From assembly GCF_015752045.1 (NCBI RefSeq), contig NZ_JADOUS010000006.1, positions 230,805 through 294,804 on the forward strand: 64,000 nt of DNA, in the 5' to 3' direction. Under the pieces are notes generated by a model that was not told where the DNA came from, searched no databases, and saw only the letters and a list, made by a program, of their open reading frames with translations. Of the stretch, positions 30,159-38,740 are shown one piece after another (position 1 is the stretch's first letter; each line of letters begins with the position of its first letter). Both the position numbers and the translations under genes were made by a program. Source of the DNA: Arthrobacter_D sp015752045 (GTDB taxonomy: Bacteria; Actinomycetota; Actinomycetes; Actinomycetales; Micrococcaceae).

Positions 30159-31829
30159 TCAGCTCCCCCGGGCGGTCAGGGGGACGGTGAGCAGGACGCG
30201 GGTTCCACGGCCGGGGGTGCTCGAGATCGAGAGGGTGCCCCCGCAGAGTTCGGCGTGGCGCCGCATGCCGGTCAGGCCGGGGCCCGAGGACGGCTCGGCG
30301 AACCCGATGCCGTCGTCGATGATCTGCATCTCGAGGTGGTCCTCGAGGGCCTGGACCGTGATCGTGACGGAGTGCGCTGCGGCGTGACGGAGTGCGTTGG
30401 ACAGGCCTTCCTGGAGGACTCCCCGCACATGTTCGGCCGATCCCGGGTCCATGGCGGCGTCGAGCGGCCCGGAGAGGTTCAGGTCGGGTTGAAGCGCGTG
30501 CTCCCGGGCGGTGGCCTCGACGAGGGCGAAGATGCCGGCACTGAAGTTCGGTGTGACCTGGGGGACCGACCGCAGGGAGTAGATGGTGTCGCGCAGCTCC
30601 CGGATGGTGGCATCCAGTTGTGCGGTCACCGCACCGATGCGTTCGAGGGCTTTCCGGTCCGAGAGGTGTTTGCGCAGGTTCTGGATGCTCAGGCCGGCCG
30701 CGAACAGGCGTTGGACCACGAGGTCGTGGAGGTCGCGTGCAATCCGGTCCCGATCACCGAACACCGCCTCCTGTTCCCGTCGCCGGTGGGCCCGCAGCAG
30801 TTCCAGGGCCAGCGACACGTTGGACGTGAACGTCCGCACCATCTCGTGGTCGACGTCGGTGAACGGGAAGGCCGATCGGCGACCGAAGAGGATGTACCGC
30901 CGTTCCCCTGACCCGGCGAGCCGCACACACAGGGCCGTCGACGGTGCGGGAGGCGAGAAACCGGGCAGCAGGCCGTCGATCTCCGCCGGTGTCAGCAGCA
31001 GCGGAGTTGACGTCGCCGTCAGGTCGTCCAGCAGTGCCGGATAGTCCCAGGAGTCACTGGCGAAGGAGCCGGCGTCCGGGCCGGCGGCCGCCTCGCAGAG
31101 GAGCCCGCGCCGGTCACCGGTCTCGCGGAGAACGAGGGTGAGGTCGCTGTGCGATGCTCGCAGCGCGTGGTGCGCGGTCGATTCGGCAGGGCTCCGGGAA
31201 GGGTCGGTCTGTTCGAGGATCTCGCGGACCGCGTCGAGGCCACCCTCCAGCCACCGTGTCCGGCGGGCCGAGTCGTCGAACAGGTGCGAGTTCGCGATGG
31301 CGATGGCGGCTGCGGCGGCGAGAGCGACGAGGAGTTTCTCGTCGGTGCCGGTGAATCCGCCTCCCCCGTTCTTCTCGGTCAGGTAGAGGTTCCCGAAGAC
31401 CCTGTCGTGGATCCGGATGGGAACATCGACGAAGGACCTCGTCCGCGGATGCTGTTCTGGGGTCCCGCCTGCACGCTCATGCTGCGGCAGGTCGTGCGGG
31501 GGTGAGGAATGCGCGTGAGCGAGCGAAAGGCCCGGAGCATCGTGCCCCCGGGGCTGCGGGAAGGTCTTCCCGGCCGCGTCGTTCTCGAGTCCGACGGTGA
31601 TGAAGGCGCTGAGCAGCCGGTCCGGGCCGATCACTCCCAGGGCCCCGTACCGTGCGTCGACCAGTGCGCAGGCCGCGGACGCGACACGTTCCAGGACGGT
31701 GTTCAGATCGATGTCCTCGGCCATCGCGCCGAATGCCCCGACGAGCGCGCTGATGCCGGCCGGCGTCGCGGGATGCAGGTCTCCTTCATGGGTGGCCATT
31801 GCCGAGAGATGCCTGGCTACCGGTGCCAC
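30159..31829 (-). CDS. GAF-domain sensor histidine kinase (DevS/DosS-like)
   Basis: 556 residues, no membrane segment, so cytoplasmic. Two GAF domains are visible: the first at about 35-185 (LNTVLERVASAACALVDARY, then RSFVDVPIRIHDRVFGNLYL), the second at about 205-345. The HisKA_3 phospho-site is in RDRIARDLHDLVVQRLF, followed by LQEGLSNALRHA (N box), IIDDGIGFAEPSSGPGLTGM (G1/G2) and GRGTRVLLTVPL. DosS/DevS proteins sense oxygen or redox state through haem in GAF; the haem ligand cannot be identified here with certainty. No response regulator gene is nearby. The internal ATG at 31799 (MATHEGD) is an alternative start. Confidence 0.87.
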   Translation of the reverse strand: MAPVARHLSAMATHEGDLHPATPAGISALVGAFGAMAEDIDLNTVLERVASAACALVDARYGALGVIGPDRLLSAFITVGLENDAAGKTFPQPRGHDAPGLSLAHAHSSPPHDLPQHERAGGTPEQHPRTRSFVDVPIRIHDRVFGNLYLTEKNGGGGFTGTDEKLLVALAAAAAIAIANSHLFDDSARRTRWLEGGLDAVREILEQTDPSRSPAESTAHHALRASHSDLTLVLRETGDRRGLLCEAAAGPDAGSFASDSWDYPALLDDLTATSTPLLLTPAEIDGLLPGFSPPAPSTALCVRLAGSGERRYILFGRRSAFPFTDVDHEMVRTFTSNVSLALELLRAHRRREQEAVFGDRDRIARDLHDLVVQRLFAAGLSIQNLRKHLSDRKALERIGAVTAQLDATIRELRDTIYSLRSVPQVTPNFSAGIFALVEATAREHALQPDLNLSGPLDAAMDPGSAEHVRGVLQEGLSNALRHAAAHSVTITVQALEDHLEMQIIDDGIGFAEPSSGPGLTGMRRHAELCGGTLSISSTPGRGTRVLLTVPLTARGS

Positions 31830-32049
31830 AGGACGCCCCCGGGACGGTCGGGGTCTGGCTCGACCCGGGAGCCCGGGGTCCGCGATGGGATCCCCGAGCC
31901 GACGATGGCGCGATCCGCGTCGCGGTCGATGTCAGGAGGCGATGCGAGCCCTGGCGTGTCCTTCATCATGTCAGGATGCATGATTGGGCGGGTGTGTCGC
32001 GTCACTTCTTGCCGGAGAACAACGGGTTGCACCATGAGCCGGGCATGAA

Positions 32050-32082
32050 CAGGAGCGCAGGGCGCGTGGCCCTGCACTCCTG
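32050..32082. terminator. Hairpin in the gap between two regulator genes
   Basis: CAGGAGCGCAGGGC and GCCCTGCACTCCTG pair in 13 of 14 positions over a five-base loop. It lies in the 510-base gap 31830-32339, downstream of the GAF-ANTAR gene and upstream of the kinase gene, both on the minus strand. The rest of this gap has no supported gene; reading frames there have poor codon use. Confidence 0.5.
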
Positions 32083-32339
32083 TCGCCCCCGGTGCCGTTT
32101 GCTCGACCCGGGGACTCCTCCCAGTCAAGGGCGGATCCGGCGTGGAATCAACCGTGCCTCACGCGGCCCGGAATTCAGCGAAGTGTGAGTCGGGCCGGTT
32201 GATGCGGGCAACGGAGAGCAAGTGTTCCCCGGGGGCAACCGCGTGACGGCTGTCCACCCGGGTCTCGATGACAAGCACCGGAGCGGGACGACCTCTCACT
32301 GCGGAGGCTGGACTACCGGTGCTGGGCGTGCAGTCGACA

Positions 32340-33095
32340 TCAGTGGTCGAAGTGCGTGGTGAGCGGTTCCGCCTGCCCTACCGACGTGAGGATGCTTGCA
32401 GCGAGGTCCGACACCTTCACGTTCCGTGTGGACGACGCCTGCCGGAGGATCGCGAACGCTTCCTTCTGGGTGCACCTGTTCTGGGCCATGATCGCACCGA
32501 TGGCGGTGTCGATCGTGGTGCGGGTGGTCATGGCGGCTTTGAGGTGCTGAGTGTCTTCGCTGAGTTTGGCGATCCGCACGGCCAGTCGCAGGGACCGTGA
32601 GGCGTCGCGCGCGAGGCCCTCGGCAACAGTGATGCCCTTGGCGTCGAAGGCGTCCGGGGTGGTGGAGTAGAAATCCAGGCCGGCACTGGCTCCGTCTTCG
32701 AGCCGGATGGGAATGCCGAGGGCAGAGCGCAGGCCGTAGGACGCGATGGCCTGGCGGTACTCGGGGAAGCGTTCCTCGGTGAGGAAATCCCGGATGTGCA
32801 CGGTGTCGCCTGTCCGGGCGGCCCGGAGGCAGGGGCCGTCGTCGAACCCGTACTGCACCTCATCGACCTCGCGAGCCCTGTCGCTGCTGCTGGCGACGGT
32901 GATCATCGATCGCGGACGCAGGAGCGTGACCCCGCAGAACACCTCGCCGTATGCGCTGCTGAACGCTTCGGAGGCTATGGTCGCCAGTCCGGTGAGGAAA
33001 TCCTGGACGTCGTCGCTTTCGAGGACCATGTCCTGCAGGAGCGCGGTGACCGGATGACGTTCGATCTCGCGAGCAAGTTCTTTCTCGTCGGGCAT
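32340..33095 (-). CDS. GAF and ANTAR domain-containing RNA-binding regulator
   Basis: 251 residues. A GAF domain spans about 20-165 (YGFDDGPCLRAARTGDTVHI and GLRSALGIPIRLEDGASAGL). The C-terminus from about 175 is an ANTAR domain: LKAAMTTRTTIDTAIGAIMA, NRCTQKEAFAILRQAS, NVKVSDLAASIL. ANTAR domains bind paired hairpins in leader RNAs and prevent termination, often under control of a sensor domain. No obvious double-hairpin target is seen near this gene. It sits 178 bases from the ECF sigma gene, on the same strand. Confidence 0.88.
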   Translation of the reverse strand: MPDEKELAREIERHPVTALLQDMVLESDDVQDFLTGLATIASEAFSSAYGEVFCGVTLLRPRSMITVASSSDRAREVDEVQYGFDDGPCLRAARTGDTVHIRDFLTEERFPEYRQAIASYGLRSALGIPIRLEDGASAGLDFYSTTPDAFDAKGITVAEGLARDASRSLRLAVRIAKLSEDTQHLKAAMTTRTTIDTAIGAIMAQNRCTQKEAFAILRQASSTRNVKVSDLAASILTSVGQAEPLTTHFDH

Positions 33096-33273
33096 GCGGG
33101 CTGATTCCTTTGACGAAGCGGCTGGTGGGCCGACGATCCGAGTTACAGCGATCCGATCCGAACGGGCCCCGGGTCGTCGCGGCAGCGGGCCCGTCGGGAA
33201 ACGTGTTCGGGGGAGCCGGGCGGGACGCTTTCTTCCAGAGAACTATACGACCTGGCAGCAGGGTGTCGTTGGT

Positions 33274-33927
33274 TCAGTGGGTGTCCTGGAGCGAGGTCCT
33301 GAGGCGTTTGATACCGTCCCGGATCCGGGTCTTGGCGGTCGGACCGGGGATGCCGAGGTGATCGGCGACCTCGATGTAGGTCAGACCGGCGTAGTAGGCG
33401 AGGTGGATCGCCTCACGCTGCGCCGCGGACAGGATGCTCAGGCGGGCCCGGACCGCGTCGGCCTCGGACTGCTGGACCACGGTGTCTGCGACCTGGTCGT
33501 AATCGATGTCCTGATTCCTGATCCCCCACTTCAGGTCCCTGGTCCGGTGGGATTCCTCGGACCGGACCTTGTCGACGGCGCGACGGTGCGCGACGGTCAT
33601 GATCCAGGACATCCCGGTCCCCAGGGCGGGATCGAATCGCTTCGCTGCGCCCTGCCAGAGGGCGAGGAAGACGTCCTGCGTCGTCTCGGAGCTCATCTCG
33701 GCATCGATGAGCACCTTGCGGGCAAGCCCGTGGACGCGGGCGGAGGTCTGCCTGTACAGGTCCTCGAAGGCCTGCGCGTCACCCTGCCCCACCCGGACGA
33801 GGAGGGAATCGATGTCGCTCACAGGTCGGTCCGAGTCGACGGCGGCAGACGCAGCAGAAGGTGCTGGAGGAGTGGAGAGAGACTCCGGAGAGAGCCGGCC
33901 GGGGGCCGGGAGCTTGGCGTTCTGCAT
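33274..33927 (-). CDS. ECF RNA polymerase sigma factor (SigK-like)
   Basis: 217 residues with an extra N-terminal tail of about 35. Region 2 is at about 45-115 (AFEDLYRQTSARVHGLARKV, TQDVFLALWQGAAKRFDP, GTGMSWIMTVAHRRAVDKVR), region 4 at about 160-212 (LSAAQREAIHLAYYAGLTYI, EVADHLGIPGPTAKTRIRDG). The sequence resembles the SigK/ECF19-type group, whose members are usually held by an RskA anti-sigma factor encoded next door. No such gene is adjacent: the next gene on the left is the unrelated GAF-ANTAR gene, and on the right the LacI gene. How this sigma factor is controlled is therefore open. Confidence 0.87.
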   Translation of the reverse strand: MQNAKLPAPGRLSPESLSTPPAPSAASAAVDSDRPVSDIDSLLVRVGQGDAQAFEDLYRQTSARVHGLARKVLIDAEMSSETTQDVFLALWQGAAKRFDPALGTGMSWIMTVAHRRAVDKVRSEESHRTRDLKWGIRNQDIDYDQVADTVVQQSEADAVRARLSILSAAQREAIHLAYYAGLTYIEVADHLGIPGPTAKTRIRDGIKRLRTSLQDTH

Positions 33928-34104
33928 ATGCGTGAGACCTTCTGCCGACCGTCGGCTTGATTCAGGCGATCGTGCGGCACTGGGTGCCGCACGTCACCTG
34001 ATTGCTAAAGAACCTAGGGACAGCAAACCATAGGTCTTCCGGCGCTCGACAGCACGATGGGTGGAGGTGCGCAGATCTTGCGCATAGTCAGGGTCCAAGC
34101 CCGC

Positions 34105-35121
34105 TCAGCCCGCGGTACTGGACCTGACCACGAGTTCGCTGTGCGGCATGGACTCCGCCTGGACCAGGCCGGTGTCGAGCAGGGCGAGCAGGAGGCCGGC
34201 AGCCACCCGGCCCTGCGTGCCCGGGTTCCTGGACAGGGCCGTGACCGAGGGGGATGCGAGCCGGCAGTGCAGCGAGTCGTCCCAGCTCACGATCGCGACG
34301 TCGTCCGGGCAGCGCACGCCGAGCCCGCGCAGGGCGAGCAGCCCTCCCATCGCCATGAGGTCGTTGCCGAACACCACCGCCGTCACCGGCTCCTCCCGTG
34401 CGCGGAGGAGGGTCATGACGGCGTCGTGCCCGGCGAGGAGCGCGTAATCCGCCTCGTACTGGACGACCACCATGCCGTGGGCCGCCGCGCGCTCCCGCAC
34501 CCCGCGGACGCGCTCCTCCTCGTGGACGAACCGGTGCGGGCCGGACACGTGTGCGATACGGCGGTGCCCGGCGTCGTGGAGGTGCTCGACGATGGTCGCG
34601 GCGTCGGCCGCGTGGTCCGTCGTCGTTCCGGAGAAGGCGGGAGGGACGCCGGTCTCGGGGGCCCCGTGCAGCACGAACGGCATGCCCAGCCGGTCCAGCA
34701 GGGCGGGCCGCGGGTCGTCGAGCAGATGATCGAACACGAGGACGCCGTCGACCTTCCGCTCGCCGGCCCAGCGCTCGTAGGTGGCCCGCTCCTGGGCGGG
34801 ATCCCTGCCCACCATGCGCAGCATCAGGGCCATGTCGCCCTCGGCGAGGACTGTCTCGATGCCGGCGAGAAGCGCCATGGAGTAGGGCTCCGTGCCGATC
34901 AGCAGGGGATCGGCGGACAGCACCACACCGACGGCACCCGCGCGCGAGCGGGAGAGTGCGCGCGCGGACGCGCTGGGATACCAGTCGAGCTCCTCGGCAA
35001 GGTCCAGGACCCGGCGGCGGGTCACTTCGCTGACCCCCGGCTGGCCATTGAGCGCGTAGGAGACGGACGCCTTCGAGATGCCCAGTCTCTTCGCCAGGCC
35101 GGCAATGGTTTCCTTGGCCAT
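34105..35121 (-). CDS. LacI-family transcriptional repressor
   Basis: 338 residues. The N-terminal helix-turn-helix TIAGLAKRLGISKASVSYAL and hinge are followed by a periplasmic-binding-protein-like sugar domain that ends LVVRSSTAG. LacI proteins repress sugar genes until the sugar is present. The gene is divergent from the isomerase/dehydrogenase operon at 35232-37084, and a perfect 14-base palindrome in that operon's promoter region is the likely operator. Its own start has TATCGT six bases upstream, the leaderless pattern. The effector is presumably a sugar or inositol-like compound acted on by those enzymes. Confidence 0.9.
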   Translation of the reverse strand: MAKETIAGLAKRLGISKASVSYALNGQPGVSEVTRRRVLDLAEELDWYPSASARALSRSRAGAVGVVLSADPLLIGTEPYSMALLAGIETVLAEGDMALMLRMVGRDPAQERATYERWAGERKVDGVLVFDHLLDDPRPALLDRLGMPFVLHGAPETGVPPAFSGTTTDHAADAATIVEHLHDAGHRRIAHVSGPHRFVHEEERVRGVRERAAAHGMVVVQYEADYALLAGHDAVMTLLRAREEPVTAVVFGNDLMAMGGLLALRGLGVRCPDDVAIVSWDDSLHCRLASPSVTALSRNPGTQGRVAAGLLLALLDTGLVQAESMPHSELVVRSSTAG

Positions 35122-35127
35122 GCCCTC

Positions 35128-35133
35128 ACGATA
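35128..35133 (-). promoter_or_regulatory. Probable -10 TATCGT of the lacI-type gene
   Basis: On the minus strand TATCGT lies six bases before the ATG at 35121. Confidence 0.45.
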
Positions 35134-35147
35134 GCCCTACGCATTGC

Positions 35148-35176
35148 TTGACCGGCCCCGGGATATCACCTAGGTT
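35148..35176 (+). promoter_or_regulatory. Promoter of the sugar isomerase/dehydrogenase operon
   Basis: TTGACC (35148-35153) and TAGGTT (35171-35176) are separated by 17 bases. The LacI-type palindrome begins 10 bases after the -10, at the expected transcription start. Confidence 0.65.
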
Positions 35177-35186
35177 CGGGGAAAAC

Positions 35187-35200
35187 CTGAACCGGTTCAG
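35187..35200. promoter_or_regulatory. LacI-type operator
   Basis: CTGAACCGGTTCAG is a perfect 14-base palindrome with the central CG of LacI-family operators. Placed just after the -10 element, it would block transcription when bound by the divergent LacI protein. Confidence 0.8.
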
Positions 35201-35231
35201 TGTCCCCTTTTCCCAGCGAGGAGAACCCCCT

Positions 35232-35966
35232 GTGACGTATTCGCTCCAGCTCTACACCCTGCGGACGGCCCTGGGGGAGGATCTGCCGGGCACCATCAGG
35301 CGTGTCGCCGACCTGGGCTACACCGCCGTCGAGCCCTACAACTTCGTCGCCACCGCCGACGAGCTGGCCGAGGCGCTGACCGCCAACGGGCTGAGCGCCC
35401 CGTCCGGCCACGCGCCCCTCCTCCGCGCCGACCAGGACGAGATCTTCGAGGCCGCGCGGAAGCTCGGGATCGGCACGGTGATCGACCCCCACGTGGAGCG
35501 CTCGCACTGGACCACGGACGAGGACATCAGGGCCACCGCGGAAGCCCTCAACGCGGCAGCGAGGAAGGGTGCCGGTTACGGCATCACCGTCGGGTACCAC
35601 AACCACGAGTTCGAGCTGGAGGAGCGCATCGGCGACACCTCCGCCCTCGAAGTCCTCGCCGGCTACCTCGACCCGGAGGTGGTCCTCGAGGTGGACACCT
35701 ACTGGGCGGCCGTCGGCGGCGAGGACCCCGCCGAGCTGCTCCGCCGCCTCGGCGACCGCGTGCGCTTCATCCACATCAAGGACGGTCCACTCACCAGGAA
35801 CGACAAGGAACAGGTCGCCGTCGGCTCCGGCAGCATGCGCGTCCGGGAGGTGCTCGACGCCGCCCCCGGGCTCGAGGCCGCCGTCGTCGAACTCGACGAC
35901 TTCGACGGCGACATCTTCACCGCCATCGCCGACAGCCTCGCGTACCTGAACGGGGGGACGAAGTGA
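35232..35966 (+). CDS. Sugar phosphate isomerase/epimerase (xylose isomerase-like TIM barrel)
   Basis: 244 residues beginning at GTG 35232 behind AGGAG. TIM-barrel features of the AP-endonuclease-2/IolE/IolI family are VADLGYTAVEPYNF, YGITVGYHNHEFELEE (metal ligands His, Glu), VVLEVDTYWAAVGG and RVRFIHIKDGPL. Such enzymes epimerise or isomerise sugars, keto-inositols or similar compounds with a divalent metal. The next gene, a Gfo/Idh/MocA dehydrogenase, overlaps by four bases (GTGA), so both act in one pathway: typically oxidation of a sugar or inositol to a keto form and rearrangement. Regulation by the divergent LacI protein is indicated by the operator at 35187-35200. Confidence 0.87.
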   Translation: MTYSLQLYTLRTALGEDLPGTIRRVADLGYTAVEPYNFVATADELAEALTANGLSAPSGHAPLLRADQDEIFEAARKLGIGTVIDPHVERSHWTTDEDIRATAEALNAAARKGAGYGITVGYHNHEFELEERIGDTSALEVLAGYLDPEVVLEVDTYWAAVGGEDPAELLRRLGDRVRFIHIKDGPLTRNDKEQVAVGSGSMRVREVLDAAPGLEAAVVELDDFDGDIFTAIADSLAYLNGGTK

Positions 35967-37084
35967 GCACCCCGGGCGGCCGCACAGGCCCCGTGGGGAT
36001 CGCCGTGATCGGCGCCGGGGCCATCAGCAAGGAGTACCTCACGAATCTGACGGCTTTCCCGGATGTGACGGTGCACATCGTCGCCGACCTGGTCGAGGAG
36101 GTCGCCGCTGCGCGGGCCGCGGAGTTCGGGGTGCCGTCCTCCGGTGGCGTCCAGGACGCGTTGGACCATCCCGACGTGGAGATCGTGGTGAACCTGACCA
36201 TCCCGGCCGCGCACGTCGAGGTGGCAACCGCGGCGGTGGACGCAGGCAGGCACGTGTGGAGCGAGAAGCCCTTCTCGCTGGACCGTGAGAGCGGCATCGG
36301 CCTGCTGAAGACCGCCGATGCCGCCGGTGCGCGCCTCGGCTGCGCACCCGACACGTTCCTCGGTGCCGGGCTGCAGACCGCGCTGCGCCTCGTGGCGCGC
36401 GGTGACATCGGCGTCCCCCTGACGGCGCTGACCCTCATGCAGTCCCCGGGCCCCGAATCCTGGCACCCGAATCCCGCCTTCCTCTTCCAGGAGGGCGCCG
36501 GGCCGCTGTTCGACATGGGTCCCTACTATCTGACCGCCCTCGTCCAGACCTTCGGCGCGATCACGAAGGTAGGGGGCTTCGGGTCGACCTCCCGGCAGAC
36601 CCGGACCATCGGATCCGGCCCGAAGGCCGGTGAGGCCTTCGACGTCACCGTCCCCTCGCATGTCAGCGCGATCGCCCGGTTCGCGAACGGGGAGTCCTCG
36701 CAGAGCATCTTCAGCTTCGACTCGCCGCTCCAGCGCGCGGGTTTCATCGAGGTGACCGGCACCGAGGCGACCCTCGCGTTCCCCGATCCGAACTACTTCA
36801 CGGGCGACCTCCTGCTCACGCGCCGGGGGAGCAGCGAACCGGAGGTCATCCCGGCGGTCGGTGCGACGTCCACCCGGGGCAGCGGAGTGCTGGAGATGGC
36901 CCGCGCCCTCCGGGGAGGACGCCCCCACCGCGCCCAGGGCGAGATGGCGTACCACGTCCTCGACGCGATGGTCTCGATCTCGGAGAGCATCGCCACGGGT
37001 GAATTCGTCTCGCTCTCGAGCACCGCCACTGCCGCCGAGCCGCTGCCCGACGACTGGGACCCGTACGCCGCGACCCTGTCCTGA
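35963..37084 (+). CDS. Gfo/Idh/MocA-family NAD(P)-dependent oxidoreductase
   Basis: 373 residues. A Rossmann domain begins GIAVIGAGAISKEYLTNL, followed by NLTIPAAHVEVATAAVDAGR and the family motif VWSEKPFSLDRESG. The substrate domain follows from about 125 with LGAGLQTALRLVARGDIG and DMGPYYLTALVQTFG, where Asp and Tyr/His positions belong to the active site. These enzymes oxidise sugars, sugar derivatives or inositols with NAD or NADP. It is the second gene of the LacI-controlled operon and overlaps the isomerase by four bases. After its stop there are 323 bases (37085-37407) with no supported gene. Confidence 0.88.
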   Translation: MSTPGGRTGPVGIAVIGAGAISKEYLTNLTAFPDVTVHIVADLVEEVAAARAAEFGVPSSGGVQDALDHPDVEIVVNLTIPAAHVEVATAAVDAGRHVWSEKPFSLDRESGIGLLKTADAAGARLGCAPDTFLGAGLQTALRLVARGDIGVPLTALTLMQSPGPESWHPNPAFLFQEGAGPLFDMGPYYLTALVQTFGAITKVGGFGSTSRQTRTIGSGPKAGEAFDVTVPSHVSAIARFANGESSQSIFSFDSPLQRAGFIEVTGTEATLAFPDPNYFTGDLLLTRRGSSEPEVIPAVGATSTRGSGVLEMARALRGGRPHRAQGEMAYHVLDAMVSISESIATGEFVSLSSTATAAEPLPDDWDPYAATLS

Positions 37085-37407
37085 GCCGTCCGGCCGGACC
37101 CCGGGGCCCGCACCGTGCGGACCGGACGCTCAACGACCGGTCGCCGTCCCTCGTGTCCGGGCGCGGGTCCCCGCCGCCCTGCGCCCGTGCGGCCGCGTCC
37201 TGGCTGCGCGGGGGCCGCAGGATGCCCGCGGGCAGACCGCGCCGGACGTCGACCGTGGGGCTCCGACGACAGGTGGTCCGTCCATATCGGGTACCCGGTG
37301 CGATCGGTCGCCGCGACGCCCGTCGGGTACTGGCGTAGGCTGGGAGGTGCGGACACGTTCGCGCCACCTCTGGCGCCGTCCGCGAGGAGGCGGAATTGGT
37401 ACAGCGT
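37085..37407. other. Intergenic region without a supported gene
   Basis: GC-rich, with a short palindrome GTCCGGCCGGAC right after the operon stop that could help termination, and a TAGGCT about 70 bases before the next ATG that could be a -10. I see nothing else in it. Confidence 0.4.
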
Positions 37408-38040
37408 ATGTCAGACCCCACGTACAGGGCACAGCAGTGGGAACAGCGATACGATCCGCAGATCGAGGACGTGAACCGGCTGTGTGACACCCTGGCCGAG
37501 TCGAAGCCGGGTTCGGCGGTGCCCTACATCGACCCGATCCACGACGTCGACGGCTGCAAGATCGTCAGCCTCTTCTCGAACCCCGGAGCGTCGTTGCCCT
37601 CCGGTTTCGTCTCGTTCGAGAACGACGACCCGAGTTCCATCCGCATGGCGGGGATCTACGAGGCCGTCGGCCTGCGGCCCGACGCCTTCATGCCCTGGAA
37701 TGCCCACCCCTGGTACCTGCCCGAGGGCAAGGAGCGGGCGCTGACCATGGACCAGATCGCCGACGGCGTGAAGCCCCTGCTCACCTTCCTGCAGCAGGTC
37801 CCGCGGGCGTCGGCCCTCGTGGCGCACGGCGCCGACGCGCACAAGGCCGCACGACGGCTGATGAAGCTCGAGAACCGGGCCATCGCCAAGCGTGGTTTCA
37901 AGATCTACGAGGTCCGTTCCCCCGGGGAGCGCGCCTTCAAGGGCACGCCCGTCAACCAGGAACTGTGGCTGAAGGAGATCCAGGCGGCCTACACCGATGC
38001 GATGGGCCGCGCCGGCATCCGTGCCCGGCAGTCCATCTAG
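37408..38040 (+). CDS. Uracil-DNA glycosylase superfamily-like protein
   Basis: 210 residues from ATG 37408 (MSDPTYRAQQWEQRY). SLFSNPGASLPSGFVSFEND gives a polar loop after a beta-strand, VGLRPDAFMPWNAHPWYLPE has the N-A-H-P-W block typical of family 4/5-like uracil-DNA glycosylase folds, and ASALVAHGADAHKAARRLMK supplies a second histidine motif. It fits proteins annotated as uracil-DNA glycosylase family in Micrococcaceae, although a canonical GQDPY motif is absent (NPGAS stands in its place), so catalytic activity is unproven. The gene is not in an operon. Confidence 0.55.
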   Translation: MSDPTYRAQQWEQRYDPQIEDVNRLCDTLAESKPGSAVPYIDPIHDVDGCKIVSLFSNPGASLPSGFVSFENDDPSSIRMAGIYEAVGLRPDAFMPWNAHPWYLPEGKERALTMDQIADGVKPLLTFLQQVPRASALVAHGADAHKAARRLMKLENRAIAKRGFKIYEVRSPGERAFKGTPVNQELWLKEIQAAYTDAMGRAGIRARQSI

Positions 38041-38263
38041 CGCACGTCCTGGTCCCTGCCGTCGTTGCGGATCGGGAACCCCGCGCGCGGATGAGGGTGC
38101 GCAGGTCCTTCGGGCCTGATCCCCACCGCGGGAGCATCTCCATGCGCCGGACGACGTCGAGCTCCCTTGCCCTCCGTGAGGTGACGGGGGAGAACGAGGA
38201 CCTGGGCGTGCCGATCGTCGGCGGCACCCTCGAACAGTACGAGCCGTACGTCCTCGACGCCGG

Positions 38264-38572
38264 CTAGGACCGCCTCAGCACCAGTCCCCGCAGCGTCGCC
38301 GCGATGTCCTCGATGGACTGCTGGACCCACGCGAAGGCGTCGTCGTCCGTCATCTGCGTCTCGGCGTCAGGGGCACCCGAGCGATGCGCGAGGGCGAGGC
38401 GGGCGACCGTCCCCTCGAGATGCCCGAGCAGGGCGTCCGTCTCGGCGGTGAGCTGCTGGACGAGGGCGTCCCTGCCCCGCGGATCGAGCCCTCCGGGGAC
38501 CACGAGGAGCGTGGTCCGCTGCGGCGTGGCGTCGTCCATGGGCATGCGGGCAGGCGGGCACTGTGTGCTCAT
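38264..38572 (-). CDS. Small helical protein of unknown function
   Basis: About 102 residues from ATG 38572 (MSTQCPPARMPMDD), or shorter from 38545 or 38539. The body is amphipathic helix: RDALVQQLTAETDALLGHLE and AFAWVQQSIEDIAATLRGLV. No Cys pair, membrane segment or catalytic motif. I do not recognise a family. Codon use is typical of the genome, which supports expression. Confidence 0.5.
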   Translation of the reverse strand: MSTQCPPARMPMDDATPQRTTLLVVPGGLDPRGRDALVQQLTAETDALLGHLEGTVARLALAHRSGAPDAETQMTDDDAFAWVQQSIEDIAATLRGLVLRRS

Positions 38573-38740
38573 GTATCTGAGACCTCGGTGTGTGTGATGA
38601 CGGCACCCTGACATCGCTCAGGGGCGAGAAGACGTTGACAGAGACAGTGTGCCATTAGTCAGCAGCCTTCCCTGCAATTCCATGCCGCAGGAATGACGAA
38701 AGTTACCGATGAGTAGGGGCTGTGTGTCCCTGGCCCTCCG

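Noticed and set aside
31799..32188. A 129-codon plus-strand frame in the gap between regulator genes
   Set aside because: Trp/Arg/Pro-rich composition, no ribosome site, no similarity that I recognise.
36000..37100. A complete sugar catabolic island with transporter
   Set aside because: Only LacI, isomerase and dehydrogenase are present; no transporter or kinase genes lie next to them.
37965..38267. A 100-codon plus-strand frame after the UDG-like gene, ending GTLEQYEPYVLDAG
   Set aside because: The end looks slightly protein-like, but most of the frame is a shadow of the UDG-like gene and there is no start or ribosome site in the gap. It could be a gene remnant, but I cannot support it.
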